This document shows, piece by piece, positions 28,138-38,621 of a DNA stretch of 64,000 bases. Below the pieces are notes generated by a model. It ran no database searches and was not told where the DNA came from. It saw only the letters and a program-made list of their open reading frames with translations. This DNA comes from Prolixibacter bellariivorans ATCC BAA-1284. GTDB lineage: Bacteria; Bacteroidota; Bacteroidia; Bacteroidales; Prolixibacteraceae. A program made the translations under genes and the position numbers. The first letter of the stretch is position 1; each line of letters starts with the position of its first letter. The stretch lies in NCBI RefSeq assembly GCF_000621705.1, contig NZ_JHXO01000005.1, forward strand, positions 62,001 through 126,000. The letters are read 5' to 3'.

Positions 28138-28169
28138 GGGAGTTAGAGCATTGCTTTAACTCCTTTTTT
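28138..28169 (+). terminator. Terminator of the tRNA unit
   Basis: GGAGTTAGAGCA (28139-28150) pairs with TGCTTTAACTCC, followed by six T. Confidence 0.87.
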
Positions 28170-28658
28170 GTTTGTAATATCTTCTGTTCTCCGGAAAAGA
28201 GTCATTAATGGTGCATTAGTGAAGGATCATTAATGCAGCTAATGAAACCTCATATATTGGTGAAATTGCTTTTTGTTTAGATTGATTATTAGTCATATAA
28301 TGATTCAGTTAAACTGAGCTTGTGGCGGCTCCGGCTTTTTTCCGGCGCGCACCAGACAGAACTTTCGATAGGATCAGTTTATGGGGAAAAGAGAACAACC
28401 GGAATGGACAGATGACTCCCGGCTGAAACGGATTATTACAACCACAAACCGTGATTGATGAAACAACCGACGAACAACTTGACCTGACAGGAATACCTTT
28501 CTCCAGGAGAATCTGAATCCAATTATTATCCTGTTACTGAGGAAAACATACGAGGGATTTTGGGGCGAATTGGAAGCGAATTTATTTGGATGGCTGTTTG
28601 TATTGTTTAGATTTGTATATTTTACACTTATTCCAAAAATGGAACTTATGCCGAAAAA
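28170..28658. other. Gene-free stretch between the tRNAs and the PUL
   Basis: I see no supported gene here. A 25-codon frame at 28381-28458 has no recognisable product. TATATTTT near 28616, about 40 bp before the regulator start, could be part of the regulator promoter, but no well-spaced -33 element accompanies it. The stretch is the boundary between housekeeping DNA and the polysaccharide locus. Confidence 0.4.
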
Positions 28659-31600
28659 ATGGGGAAAAGTAAGCTTATCATAGTGAAGGGGTTACTCTTT
28701 ATATATTTGTTGTTTTCAAGTATAGTCTCATTTTCTGCCAATGTTCAGTTTCATGATATGAACAAGAAATTTGGCATTTCTTTAAGAGAGACTAATGAAG
28801 TCCTGAAGGATAATTATGGTTTCATTTGGGTTTCTTCCAAAATGGGAGTTTTAAGACTTGCCGAGGACGATTACCACATTTATAAGCTCCCGTACGAAAC
28901 AGCTGACGTTATTAGCGTTAAACTCGCTTTTAACAAGAAAAAATCGGTTCTTTTTGCCTATACGAACAACGGGCAGATTTTTAAATATAACTCCATCTAT
29001 GACCGTTTTGATTTGCTGGCCAATCTTAGTAAAATGATGTCCAACCAGTATTTAAGTGTAAATAATGTGCTGGTTAACGACAACAATATCATCTGGCTGG
29101 GAACATCGGCGGGGCTTTATCGATATGCTGATGGAAAGCTGAAACAAGTTGGGAAGTACGATACTAATATTCACGGATTGGAATGGTATACAAGAGATCG
29201 GTTATTTGTTGCTTATCAAGGTAAGATCATGCTCTTTAATACAATTGATGAAGAAACAGAGCCATTTTATAAAGGAATATCGGAGGGCATCATTGTATCA
29301 AAGTTGTTTTATGATAAAGAATCCGATCGACTTTGGGTTGGAACCCTATCTAATGGGATGTTTTATCTTACTACAGATAATAAAGATGTATCCAGCCATA
29401 AGATAAATGGTTTACCAAAACAGCCGGTCTTGGCTATTGAGACGAATTCCGATTCAACCATATTAGTTGGGATTGATGGGCAAGGAATTTGGGAGTTGAA
29501 TAAAAGTAACGATCAGATTCTTAACGTGTACAAACAAGATGCTGATAATCCAACATCTCTTAATGGAAATGGAGTCTACGATATTTTTTGCGATGATTCA
29601 AGAAGAGTTTGGGTATGCACATACAGCGGGGGGCTTTCATATTTTGAACAGGCAACTCCTCAGGTTGAGCGAGTGGAGCATATGATTAATAATCATAACT
29701 CGCTGGTAGATAATGATGTTAATAGCGTTGTTGAAGATGAGAACCGAAATATTTGGTTTGCAACAAATAATGGGATAAGTCGCTGGGATACAAAAAACAA
29801 TAAGTGGAGTTCCTATTACGAGAACGAGAAAAAACAAGCGCAGGTTTTTCTTTCACTATCAGAAGACAGTCAAGGAAGAATTTGGGCAGGTACTTATTCT
29901 TCGGGTATATATGTGTTGGATAGTCGGAATGGGAGGGAATTGGCACATTATTCCAAGGGAGGTAAAAACTCAAAAATCTCCGTTAACTATGTCTTTAGTA
30001 TTCTCAACGATTCTCAGGGAGATATTTGGATTGGAGGGGTTCAAGGTGATTTAACTTGTTACTCGGGAAAAGAAAATAAAGTTCGTTCATATTCCAACTT
30101 TCCTGTTGATGTTATTAAGGAACTTTCACCTAATAAAATTTTGCTCGGTTGCACGTATGGATTGGTGATGTTGGATAAACGCACCGGAGAAGCGACCAGG
30201 TTGTTGGATGGATTTCTGGTCTATGATATTCTGGTACGGGGTGATGTTATCTGGTTGTGTACCAGTGGGGATGGGCTGGTTTGGTATAACATCAAAACTC
30301 ATAAATCAGGGAAGTTTACTACGAAGACAGGTTTGCCGTCTAATTTCTTGAACAGCATCACTTATGCCAACGGCTTCTTGTGGATAGGTACCGAAAATGG
30401 CTTATGTCGTTTCGATCCTAATGACAACAGTGTGCTCGTGTATCCAACGCGTGTGGCGCTTTCTCACGTCTCATTTAACCGGGATGCAAACTATCAACTT
30501 AGGGATGGTCGATTGATTTGGGGAACTAATCGCGGAGCCGTGATATTCAATCCCAAGTCAATACGTCGGGTAAACCCCAAAGGAAAAATCTATTTCCAGG
30601 ATCTTTTAATTTCGGGACGCTCAATTCGTGATATTCCCAAATTCAAATTAAAAAGCCCTCTTGATAGTCTGAAATCTATTTCTCTAAAGTATACACAGAA
30701 TACGCTGGCTCTTAGTTTAGTATCGGTTGGTACTTCTGTTGCAGATTCGAAATTTTCGTGGAAATTGGAAGGATTGGATAATAAATGGAGTACGCCTTCT
30801 GGTAATCATACACTTACTTATGCTAATATCCCGAGTGGAGATTATGTGTTGAAGATCAGGATGTATGATGGTTCAATGTCTCATTTGATTGATGCTCGAG
30901 CCATCGTTTTGCATATGATTCCCCCTTTTTGGCAACTGGGTTGGTTTAAGTTTCTGATGTTCCTTTTTGTCATGGGAATAACAATAATTGTTTTTGCCTA
31001 TTATATCGATAGACTCAAGAAACAGCACTCGGAAGAAAAAATTCGTTTTTTTACAAATACGGTGCATGATATTCGTACTTCGCTGACTCTTATTGGTGCA
31101 CCTATTGAGGAACTGAATAAAGAGTCGAACCTGAGCAAACTTGGACGCTACTATTTAAACCTGGCAACAGAGCAAACCCGACGCCTATCTTCCGTGGTAA
31201 CACAGTTAATGGATTTCGAGAAAGTAGATGTTGGAAAGGAGCAGCTTAATCTGACGATGACAGATGTAGTGAAAGTGATTCAAAATAGAATCCAGATGTT
31301 TGAATCGCTGGCGAAAAGTAAAGATATAAGCCTTGTCTTTGATTCAGATCAATCGAGGTATGAAGCGGCTTTGGATGAAGTTTTGATTGAGAAAGTTTTG
31401 GATAATCTCTTATCAAATGCAATCAAGTATTCTCATCCTAATTCTGAGGTTCACATTAGTTTGGAATGTAACGATAGTAAATGGAGTTTGGAAGTAACAG
31501 ATCATGGTATTGGTATAAGTAAAAAGGCTCAACGGCAGCTTTTTAAAGAGTTTTACCGGGCAGAGAATGCTATAAACTCAAAAATTGTTGGTTCAGGCAT

Positions 31601-32570
31601 CGGGCTTATACTGACCAGGAATTATATTCATATGCATGGCGGCGATATTTTTTGCACCAGCCAGGAGAATACAGGAACTACATTTCAGGTGGTTATTCCA
31701 AAGAAAAAGATATTACCGGATGAAGAGTCCCTCAGAAAAGATGAAAAAAGCAAGAAAATTGGTTCGCCTTTATATTTGGATGACGGGGAGATTGAAGAAC
31801 CACCTGTTCAGGCTCCGCTAACTAAAATGCGGATCTTGGTGGTTGAGGATAATGATGATTTAAGAGGGTTTTTGAAGAATGCATTTGGGGAACAATTTGA
31901 AGTACACGATGCTGGCGATGGTGATGAGGCGTGGAGACTCATTCAGAAAAGTATGCCCGACTTGGTTGTTTCGGATATTATGATGCCTAATATGAATGGC
32001 TTCGAATTGTGCCAAAAGATGAAGTTAACTTATGAGACTTCCCATATTCCTGTCATTCTTCTTACATCCATGTCTGCAAAAGCGCAGGAGTTGCATGGTC
32101 TGGGTCTTGGGGCCGATGATTATTTGACCAAACCATTTGATGTGTCTGTTTTGATACAGAAGATAAAATCAATTGTTCAGAACCGAAATGCGGTAAGGGA
32201 AAAGGCTCTGAAATTAATAAGAAGTGACGAACAGGAATCTATACTGACAAATGAGATGAATGATAAGTTTGTAAAACAGATGTTAGAGGTTGTCAGGGCA
32301 AATATTTCCAATACCGAATTCAACAAAGATGAATTTGCATCTGCCATGAACGTGAGTTCATCTCTACTGTACAAAAAGGTTAAATCTCTGACGGATCAAT
32401 CTCCTACGGATTTTGTAAAAAGCGTTCGGCTGGATCATGCGTTGGAGCTCTTGCAGGAGGGACGTCACACGGTCACAGAGATTAGTGAGCTATGTGGATT
32501 CTCCAGTGTCGGATATTTTAGCACTGTATTTAAAAAGCATTTTGGAAAATCCCCGACAGATGTATTGTAG
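28659..32570 (+). CDS. Hybrid two-component system sensor/regulator (HTCS)
   Basis: A 1303-residue one-piece regulator. It has a signal peptide (about 1-27), periplasmic two-component propeller repeats (about 30-650; repeated IWxGT-like blades), a Y_Y_Y domain (about 690-755) and a membrane segment (about 758-782). The HisKA domain has His803 in TVHDIRTSLT, the ATPase has N-box and G-boxes (905-985, GSGIGL), the receiver has phospho-Asp1106 in VVSDIMMPNMNG, and an AraC-type HTH runs from about 1200 to 1303. It senses an oligosaccharide in the periplasm and activates PUL transcription, most likely through the 21-bp repeats at 32866 and 46811. The HisKA motif has Ser where Pro is usual (RTPLT). 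Confidence 0.95.
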   Translation: MGKSKLIIVKGLLFIYLLFSSIVSFSANVQFHDMNKKFGISLRETNEVLKDNYGFIWVSSKMGVLRLAEDDYHIYKLPYETADVISVKLAFNKKKSVLFAYTNNGQIFKYNSIYDRFDLLANLSKMMSNQYLSVNNVLVNDNNIIWLGTSAGLYRYADGKLKQVGKYDTNIHGLEWYTRDRLFVAYQGKIMLFNTIDEETEPFYKGISEGIIVSKLFYDKESDRLWVGTLSNGMFYLTTDNKDVSSHKINGLPKQPVLAIETNSDSTILVGIDGQGIWELNKSNDQILNVYKQDADNPTSLNGNGVYDIFCDDSRRVWVCTYSGGLSYFEQATPQVERVEHMINNHNSLVDNDVNSVVEDENRNIWFATNNGISRWDTKNNKWSSYYENEKKQAQVFLSLSEDSQGRIWAGTYSSGIYVLDSRNGRELAHYSKGGKNSKISVNYVFSILNDSQGDIWIGGVQGDLTCYSGKENKVRSYSNFPVDVIKELSPNKILLGCTYGLVMLDKRTGEATRLLDGFLVYDILVRGDVIWLCTSGDGLVWYNIKTHKSGKFTTKTGLPSNFLNSITYANGFLWIGTENGLCRFDPNDNSVLVYPTRVALSHVSFNRDANYQLRDGRLIWGTNRGAVIFNPKSIRRVNPKGKIYFQDLLISGRSIRDIPKFKLKSPLDSLKSISLKYTQNTLALSLVSVGTSVADSKFSWKLEGLDNKWSTPSGNHTLTYANIPSGDYVLKIRMYDGSMSHLIDARAIVLHMIPPFWQLGWFKFLMFLFVMGITIIVFAYYIDRLKKQHSEEKIRFFTNTVHDIRTSLTLIGAPIEELNKESNLSKLGRYYLNLATEQTRRLSSVVTQLMDFEKVDVGKEQLNLTMTDVVKVIQNRIQMFESLAKSKDISLVFDSDQSRYEAALDEVLIEKVLDNLLSNAIKYSHPNSEVHISLECNDSKWSLEVTDHGIGISKKAQRQLFKEFYRAENAINSKIVGSGIGLILTRNYIHMHGGDIFCTSQENTGTTFQVVIPKKKILPDEESLRKDEKSKKIGSPLYLDDGEIEEPPVQAPLTKMRILVVEDNDDLRGFLKNAFGEQFEVHDAGDGDEAWRLIQKSMPDLVVSDIMMPNMNGFELCQKMKLTYETSHIPVILLTSMSAKAQELHGLGLGADDYLTKPFDVSVLIQKIKSIVQNRNAVREKALKLIRSDEQESILTNEMNDKFVKQMLEVVRANISNTEFNKDEFASAMNVSSSLLYKKVKSLTDQSPTDFVKSVRLDHALELLQEGRHTVTEISELCGFSSVGYFSTVFKKHFGKSPTDVL

Positions 32571-32865
32571 CTCGGTATGGATTGGTCTGGTCGTTGTTGT
32601 AGCTGATGTATGTTCGTTAAAATGATATACGAAGAGTTGTCATATATTTTAGTTATTTATGTTTTCGCTAAGTGATTGATATTTAGATTTTAATGTGTTT
32701 TGCTTGAGTGTAAAAATCTAAATTTTAAAATCAATATCTAAAATTACAAAAGCATACCATCAAGAAGTTGATTTAACATACAGTTCAGAATTGAGGTGAG
32801 ATTGCTTGTTGTTAATGGTCATAATATGAGCGTGTTGTGTTGTTTTTTGATTCCTTCCATTTATT

Positions 32866-32932
32866 TGTGTCTCAAATTTAAAAATCTGTGTCTGTAATTG
32901 AAATATCAAAATAATGTCAGGGTTTAGTTTTA
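32866..32932 (+). promoter_or_regulatory. Direct-repeat operator and -7 element upstream of the first susC
   Basis: Two adjacent 21-bp units (32866-32886 and 32887-32907) are identical at 17 of 21 positions. Both begin TGTGTCT and share AATT, AAA and ATC further on. TAGTTTTA (32925-32932) begins 18 bp after the second unit and resembles TAnnTTTG. The same arrangement recurs at 46811-46877. I infer that this is the binding site of the HTCS. The first susC begins about 670 bp downstream. Confidence 0.6.
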
Positions 32933-33608
32933 CGCTAGTACGATAAATGTTTCAAACCTAACATTGTTGCTATGAATAAATTATCATTACGACCAGTAAA
33001 GCGTTTGGCTTTTTCTAAAACTAAAATTCCCACACCCTCATTTTTCTATTGTTCAGGAGATTGTGTAGTGTCACTTGTTGTGTGCACGAGTTTGATTACC
33101 TGCTGATTCCGGGTGATAAATCAACATTGCCAAATGGCAGGTTGATTTGATTTGGAATGTGATCTGCAATGCGTGGATATTTCAGTATTGCGATGATAGG
33201 TATCATTCAAATAGCTTGTTGTGCATAGCTTTAGAAGCTGTATTCGTAAGCGGAGTTATCGAAATACTTATCGGGTATTTTGTGTCTTGGGATCTCTTGT
33301 GATTCACTTTACTCCAATTGGCTCAGACAAAAAGCATATCACCTGGATTAGGGATTACTTTTTCATTTCCAGGAATTTTCTGACTTCTTCTGCAGCACAC
33401 TTATTTGGGATTGATTCTCAAGTGATTTGTAACTACTACTATTGAATAACTAAAATCGATTTAAAATTCAAGCCTATGATTAAGACAAAGAACAACTACT
33501 GTATGCCTCTTGGGAGGTCAATGATTATTTGCGACAAAATAGTCACCTGAATATTTCTTGTTAGTGGAAAACTGTCAAAAGATATAGATAATGAAATTAA
33601 TATAGGAA
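32933..33608 (+). other. Long untranslated leader of the susC operon
   Basis: About 675 bp with no supported gene lie between the proposed promoter and susC. It contains a strong interrupted hairpin, AAATCAAC (33118-33125) with GTTGATTT (33141-33148) and inner TGCC/GGCA around AAAT, without a T run and therefore not a terminator. A 74-codon frame at 33221-33445 has no start signal or recognisable product. A second, nearer promoter cannot be excluded. Confidence 0.45.
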
Positions 33609-36600
33609 ATGAAAAACAGAAAGATACAATATCAAACAATTTCTTTATCAGCATTAAGATTGAAGTTGTTTGTCTCAGGAATCGGGATTGTCTTATTGCT
33701 AATTTGCAGTAGTACATCAGTGTTTGCACAAAACGAGACTTATGTTCACGGTACTGTGGTAGACGAACAGCACGAACCAATTGTCGGAGCTGCAGTTGTG
33801 GTAAAAGGAGAGCCAACGATTGGTGTTGTTACTGATGTAAACGGAAAGTTCTCTCTCAGAGTGCCAGAAGGGGCAAAAGCACTCATGGTTTCTTTCATCG
33901 GTATGAAGGCACAGGAAATTCCGGTTGATACAAAAAAGAGTATTACTGTTGTCTTAAAGCCTCAATCGGTTCAGTTGAATGAAACAGTTGTGGTTGGATA
34001 TGGTCAGCAGAAAAAGAAGAGTGTGGTTGGCGCAATAGCGCAGACCAAGGGCGAAGTACTGGAGAAGTCTGGAGGTGTTCCGACTGTGGGGCAAGCTTTA
34101 ACCGGTAATTTGCCGGGAGTTATAACAGTCTCAACACAAGGAACTCCAGGAGCCGAAGATCCCAAGATTTATATTCGGGGCCAAAGTACGTGGAATAACA
34201 GCGACCCGCTGATTTTGGTTGATGGAATCGAACGACCAATGAACAGTGTGGATGTTAGTTCGATTGCCAGTATCTCTGTATTAAAGGATGCTTCGGCTAC
34301 TGCGGTGTATGGTGTAAGAGGTGCGAATGGTGTAATTTTGATTACCACAAAGCATGGAAAGGAAGGTAAGGCTCAGATCCGGGTTACTACCAATACAACC
34401 ATGAAATTGCCATCGAAACTGGCGAGTAAATATGACTCTTATGATGCGCTGAATTTGCGAAATCAAGCAATCGAACGTGAATTGGCGCTTTATCCGTCAG
34501 CGTGGAATGAATATCTGCCTCAAGAAATACTCAACAAATATCGTAATCCTGCCAATGAAACAGAAAGAGAGCGTTACCCAAACGTAGATTGGCATGACGT
34601 GATGATCAAGAAATTTGCCATGGATCATAATGTTAATGTAAATGCTTCGGGTGGTACTTCGTTTGTAAAATACTTCACTTCGGTTGACTATTTATACGAA
34701 GGCGATATTTTAAAGAAGATCCCCAATGGAAAATCTTATAGTCCCGGATATGGATATAATCGCCTTAATGTTCGAAGCAATTTGGATTTCAATTTGACTA
34801 AAACAACGGTACTTACAGTCAATCTTTCCGGTTCATACGGCGTTAAGCAGGATGCATACGGTCAGGACGATTGGGAATATCGTATATGGAGTAGTATTTA
34901 CAGTACCCCACCAGACGCCTATTTACCTAAGTATCCGGATGGTTCGTGGGGATACTATTTCAAGCATGAGGTTGATGCTATTAACTCTGCTGCTACAATA
35001 GCCAATAACGGTATCCGGAAAATTACAACTACCCGGATTAATACTGATTATACTTTGAAGCAGGATTTAAGTATGATCCTAAAGGGGCTGAATGCAAAAG
35101 GTACTTTCTCTTACGATAATACCTTTAAAACCGTCGGAGGAATTTATGACAATGGTAATATCCAGCAAAAATGGATAGATCCTGCTACTGGAGAAGCAAC
35201 CTATACTCAATATTTAGGCACAAACCAGTTTGACTTTATACCAACGCGTTGGAGCCCCCGGGCTGATGAAACGTATAAAAACAAGTGGGGAGGAAGTGAG
35301 AACTACCGCAAGTTGTATTATGAATTGCAGTTAAATTATGGCAGAAAATTCGGTCAGCACGACGTAACAGCGATGGGAGTGTTTAGTCGTGACCAATACG
35401 CTACCGGTAGTGAATTTCAGCATTTTCGTGAGGACTGGGTTTCCCGTGTTACTTATAATTATGCATCCAAATACTTTCTCGAGGTAAATGGTGCCTATAA
35501 CGGATCGGAGAAATTTGGCCCTAACAATCGTTTTGCTTTTTTCCCTTCCGGAGCTGTAGGATGGATGATTAGCCAGGAAGGGTTTATGAAATCATTGAAA
35601 TTTCTGGATATGCTGAAACTTCGTGCTTCCTATGGATTGGTAGGGGATGACAACGTGAGTGAACGGTGGCTCTACATGACCCAGTGGTCCTACGGAGGTA
35701 ATACGCATCTGGGGTCAACCAGTTCCGATACCAGTCCCTATACGTGGTGGTCGGAATCTAAAATCGGAAACCCGGATATTCATTGGGAGAAGGTCGCGAA
35801 AGCCAACTTTGGGGTAGACTACTCTTTCCTGAATAACTTATTTGCAGGTAGTGTAGACGTTTTTAACGATTATCGGACAGATATTCTGTTGGCAGGCGAC
35901 CGCCGGGCTGTTCCTTCCTATTTTGGCGGTACACCGGCAATGGCTAACCTCGGTAAGGTTCGGGTAAAAGGTTATGAATTAGAATTACGTGTTAATAAGA
36001 CATTACCTAACGGAGTTCACCTGTGGGGGAACTTTAATATGTCACATTCGAAAGATCGGGTTATTGAAGCGGATGATCCGCTGCTCAAGGATAATTATCT
36101 GAAAACTGAAGGAAAACAGATTGGACAAACCCGTTCAATGATAAGTGACGGTTACTATAATACTTGGGATCAGGTTTACAGTAGTACTCAGTTGAATACA
36201 TATGATGCAGAGAAGCTACCTGGGAACCTTTATATCGTGGATTTTAATGGCGATGGTGTTATTGACTCTTACGATAATGTGCCCTATGGATATCCCGAGC
36301 GTCCTCAGAATACATATAGTGCAAAAGTCGGTGTCGATTGGAAAGGATTTAGTGCTTTTGTGCAGTTCTACGGTGTAAACAATGCCAATCGCTATTTGTC
36401 ACTGGCCGATTTCTCGGGACATATTGACAGGGCTTACAACAACGGTACCGTTTGGACGAAAGATAATCCGAATGCGAATATACCGATGCCGCGGTGGGAT
36501 TCTCACATGGCCTATACGGGAACCACTTATTTGTACGATGGATCCTATGTTCGATTGAAGAATGCTGAGATTGCTTATACGTTCAGGAGCAATATATCAT

Positions 36601-36764
36601 CCTGGCTTGACCGAATTGGTGCTAATTCTCTTCGTGTTTATTTGAACGGCGATAATTTATTGTTATGGACGAAGATGCCGGATGATCGTGAAGTTAATAT
36701 GGGGGCATCTACTGCCTATCCTACCGTGAGACGTATCAATCTTGGGCTTAATTTAACTTTCTAA
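33609..36764 (+). CDS. SusC-like TonB-dependent transporter 1
   Basis: A 1051-residue outer-membrane receptor. A signal peptide to about residue 40 (SVFAQ) is followed by a carboxypeptidase-regulatory-like beta domain (about 43-118, GTVVDEQHEPIVGAAVVVKG), a TonB-box-like NETVVVGYGQ (124-133), the plug (GQSTWNNSDPLILVDGIERP and VYGVRGANGVILITTKHG) and a C-terminal barrel ending in Phe. It imports oligosaccharides with the SusD protein encoded 10 bp downstream. It is the first gene of the susCD-susCD-SGBP operon. Confidence 0.96.
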   Translation: MKNRKIQYQTISLSALRLKLFVSGIGIVLLLICSSTSVFAQNETYVHGTVVDEQHEPIVGAAVVVKGEPTIGVVTDVNGKFSLRVPEGAKALMVSFIGMKAQEIPVDTKKSITVVLKPQSVQLNETVVVGYGQQKKKSVVGAIAQTKGEVLEKSGGVPTVGQALTGNLPGVITVSTQGTPGAEDPKIYIRGQSTWNNSDPLILVDGIERPMNSVDVSSIASISVLKDASATAVYGVRGANGVILITTKHGKEGKAQIRVTTNTTMKLPSKLASKYDSYDALNLRNQAIERELALYPSAWNEYLPQEILNKYRNPANETERERYPNVDWHDVMIKKFAMDHNVNVNASGGTSFVKYFTSVDYLYEGDILKKIPNGKSYSPGYGYNRLNVRSNLDFNLTKTTVLTVNLSGSYGVKQDAYGQDDWEYRIWSSIYSTPPDAYLPKYPDGSWGYYFKHEVDAINSAATIANNGIRKITTTRINTDYTLKQDLSMILKGLNAKGTFSYDNTFKTVGGIYDNGNIQQKWIDPATGEATYTQYLGTNQFDFIPTRWSPRADETYKNKWGGSENYRKLYYELQLNYGRKFGQHDVTAMGVFSRDQYATGSEFQHFREDWVSRVTYNYASKYFLEVNGAYNGSEKFGPNNRFAFFPSGAVGWMISQEGFMKSLKFLDMLKLRASYGLVGDDNVSERWLYMTQWSYGGNTHLGSTSSDTSPYTWWSESKIGNPDIHWEKVAKANFGVDYSFLNNLFAGSVDVFNDYRTDILLAGDRRAVPSYFGGTPAMANLGKVRVKGYELELRVNKTLPNGVHLWGNFNMSHSKDRVIEADDPLLKDNYLKTEGKQIGQTRSMISDGYYNTWDQVYSSTQLNTYDAEKLPGNLYIVDFNGDGVIDSYDNVPYGYPERPQNTYSAKVGVDWKGFSAFVQFYGVNNANRYLSLADFSGHIDRAYNNGTVWTKDNPNANIPMPRWDSHMAYTGTTYLYDGSYVRLKNAEIAYTFRSNISSWLDRIGANSLRVYLNGDNLLLWTKMPDDREVNMGASTAYPTVRRINLGLNLTF

Positions 36765-36774
36765 AACAGGCGTA

Positions 36775-38595
36775 ATGAAAAGATATATAAAAAATATTTT
36801 AAGAGGTCTGGTCTTTTTCTCGATAATAGGACTAACCGCTTGTACTAAATTTCTCGACAGGGCACCTGAGGCGGAAGTTTCGTCAACGGATGCTTTTATT
36901 AACTTCATTAATTTCCAGGGATATACAGAAATGTTATATAGCTGTGTTCCGGATTATACTTCGGCGACTTGGGCCTGTGACTGGAATATGGGGGACGAAG
37001 TTGTTCACAAAGATGGTGGAATATGGTTGGATGACATATTTGATAAGGGAGACTACTGGGGTTGGACAAACAGCGCTTGGATTTCCTGGTTAGATAATGG
37101 CTCTGTTGTAACTGGAGCTGGTGATCGGGGGAGAGGCTTGTGGCCCAATGCTTGGTACGCTATTCGTAAAGCTAATTTAGGTTTGGAGAATTTGGATCTG
37201 CTAACAGATGCGACTCAGGAGGAGAAGGATCTGATTAAAGGTCAATTGTTGTTTTTCAGAGGCTGGTTCCATTTCGAGCTGATGAGTTACTGGGGAGGAC
37301 TTCCGTACATAAATCATGTGTTGTCATCCAACGAAAAGCTGGAATTGCCGCGTCTGAGTTATCAGCAGCTGGCCGATAGTGTGGCTCGTGACTTTAGGGA
37401 AGCTGCCAACCTTTTACCAGTTGATTGGGATAATACAGAGGCAGGTAAGCTTACACTGGGGAAAAACGAACAACGAATCACCAAGATAACAGCGTTGGGC
37501 TATTTAGGCAAAGATTATCTCTATGCAGGAAGCCCCTTGATGAATAAATCTTCTACCGGCAATGCTACTTTTAATGCCGATTATTGTCAGAAGGCGGCAG
37601 CAGCATTTGCTGAATTATTGAAGTATGTCGATAGCGGAGCTACTAAAGTAAGGTTGGTTGATTTCTCGAATTACAGCAATCTTTTTTATAGTAGTGGACG
37701 AAACGGAGCAATACCTGGATATCCTGAAACCATTTTTCAGTCACCTGTTTATAGCTCTTGGTTTTTAGGTTGTCCCTGGGGGCCAAGTTCTCTTTTTACG
37801 GAGGCAAATATTGGTGGTGGTTATTCATCACCGAATGCCCGGTTTGTTGAAAATTATGGTATGGCTAATGGTTTGCCGATCGATGATCCCCAATCTGGTT
37901 ATGATCCGGCAGATCCCTGGGCTAATCGTGATCCGCGCTTTTACCACGACATTGTTATTGACGGCGATCAGGTAATTAAAGGTTCGGCTCCGGCAGACAA
38001 AGAAAAGTATCGTTATGCGGCATTATATAACGGAGGACACAGTCGAAATGCCCAGGCTACAGGTCGTACCGGCTATTTGCTTCGAAAACTTACGCCAATG
38101 ACGGCCAATAGCATTGATAATTTCCCTGACAATTACATGCACTTGTCCTATATGCGTTTGGCAGATGTTTACCTGATGTATTCCGAAGCAGTTTTGCAAG
38201 GATATGGTTCGGCAACTGCTAGTTATCCAGGATATATGACTGCTGAGGAGGCATTCAACAAGGTGAGAACCCGCAGTGGAGCTGGTCCGGTTGCACAGAA
38301 ATATGTAGCCGACAAAGATAAGTTTATGGGCGAGATTGTCCGTGAGCGTGCTGTTGAACTCGGTTTTGAGGGTGACTTCCGTTTTAATGATCTACGGCGT
38401 TGGATGCTTGCGGGAGAATTGAAATATCGGGAAAAAACCGAAGTCGATTTTGACCGTGGTGCTGATGGTAAACCAATCAATATGAAAGAAAAAGTGATTT
38501 TGACACGTCCCTTTGAACCCAAAGACTATTGGTTGCCACTGAAAATTGACGATGTATCCCTCTATCCTTCATTTGGTCAGAATCCGGGATGGTAA
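36775..38595 (+). CDS. SusD/RagB-family glycan-binding lipoprotein 1
   Basis: A 606-residue surface lipoprotein with lipobox LTAC (Cys23) followed by TKFLDRAPE. SusD/RagB features include the helical TPR region with GQLLFFRGWFHFELMSYWGGLPY and the C-terminal RERAVELGFEGDFRFNDLRRW and FGQNPGW. It captures glycan chains as the lid of the SusC barrel encoded just upstream. Its stop overlaps an upstream in-frame ATG of the next gene. Confidence 0.95.
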   Translation: MKRYIKNILRGLVFFSIIGLTACTKFLDRAPEAEVSSTDAFINFINFQGYTEMLYSCVPDYTSATWACDWNMGDEVVHKDGGIWLDDIFDKGDYWGWTNSAWISWLDNGSVVTGAGDRGRGLWPNAWYAIRKANLGLENLDLLTDATQEEKDLIKGQLLFFRGWFHFELMSYWGGLPYINHVLSSNEKLELPRLSYQQLADSVARDFREAANLLPVDWDNTEAGKLTLGKNEQRITKITALGYLGKDYLYAGSPLMNKSSTGNATFNADYCQKAAAAFAELLKYVDSGATKVRLVDFSNYSNLFYSSGRNGAIPGYPETIFQSPVYSSWFLGCPWGPSSLFTEANIGGGYSSPNARFVENYGMANGLPIDDPQSGYDPADPWANRDPRFYHDIVIDGDQVIKGSAPADKEKYRYAALYNGGHSRNAQATGRTGYLLRKLTPMTANSIDNFPDNYMHLSYMRLADVYLMYSEAVLQGYGSATASYPGYMTAEEAFNKVRTRSGAGPVAQKYVADKDKFMGEIVRERAVELGFEGDFRFNDLRRWMLAGELKYREKTEVDFDRGADGKPINMKEKVILTRPFEPKDYWLPLKIDDVSLYPSFGQNPGW

Positions 38596-38621
38596 ATAAC
38601 TTAACTAAAAAAGGAAGAATA

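Noticed and set aside
28381-28458. Relic of a transposase or small gene
   Set aside because: Only 25 codons, with no match to a transposase motif and no inverted repeats around it.
33221-33445. 74-codon frame in the susC leader
   Set aside because: No start signal, no recognisable product, and the Cys/Tyr/His-rich composition is typical of chance frames in AT-rich DNA.
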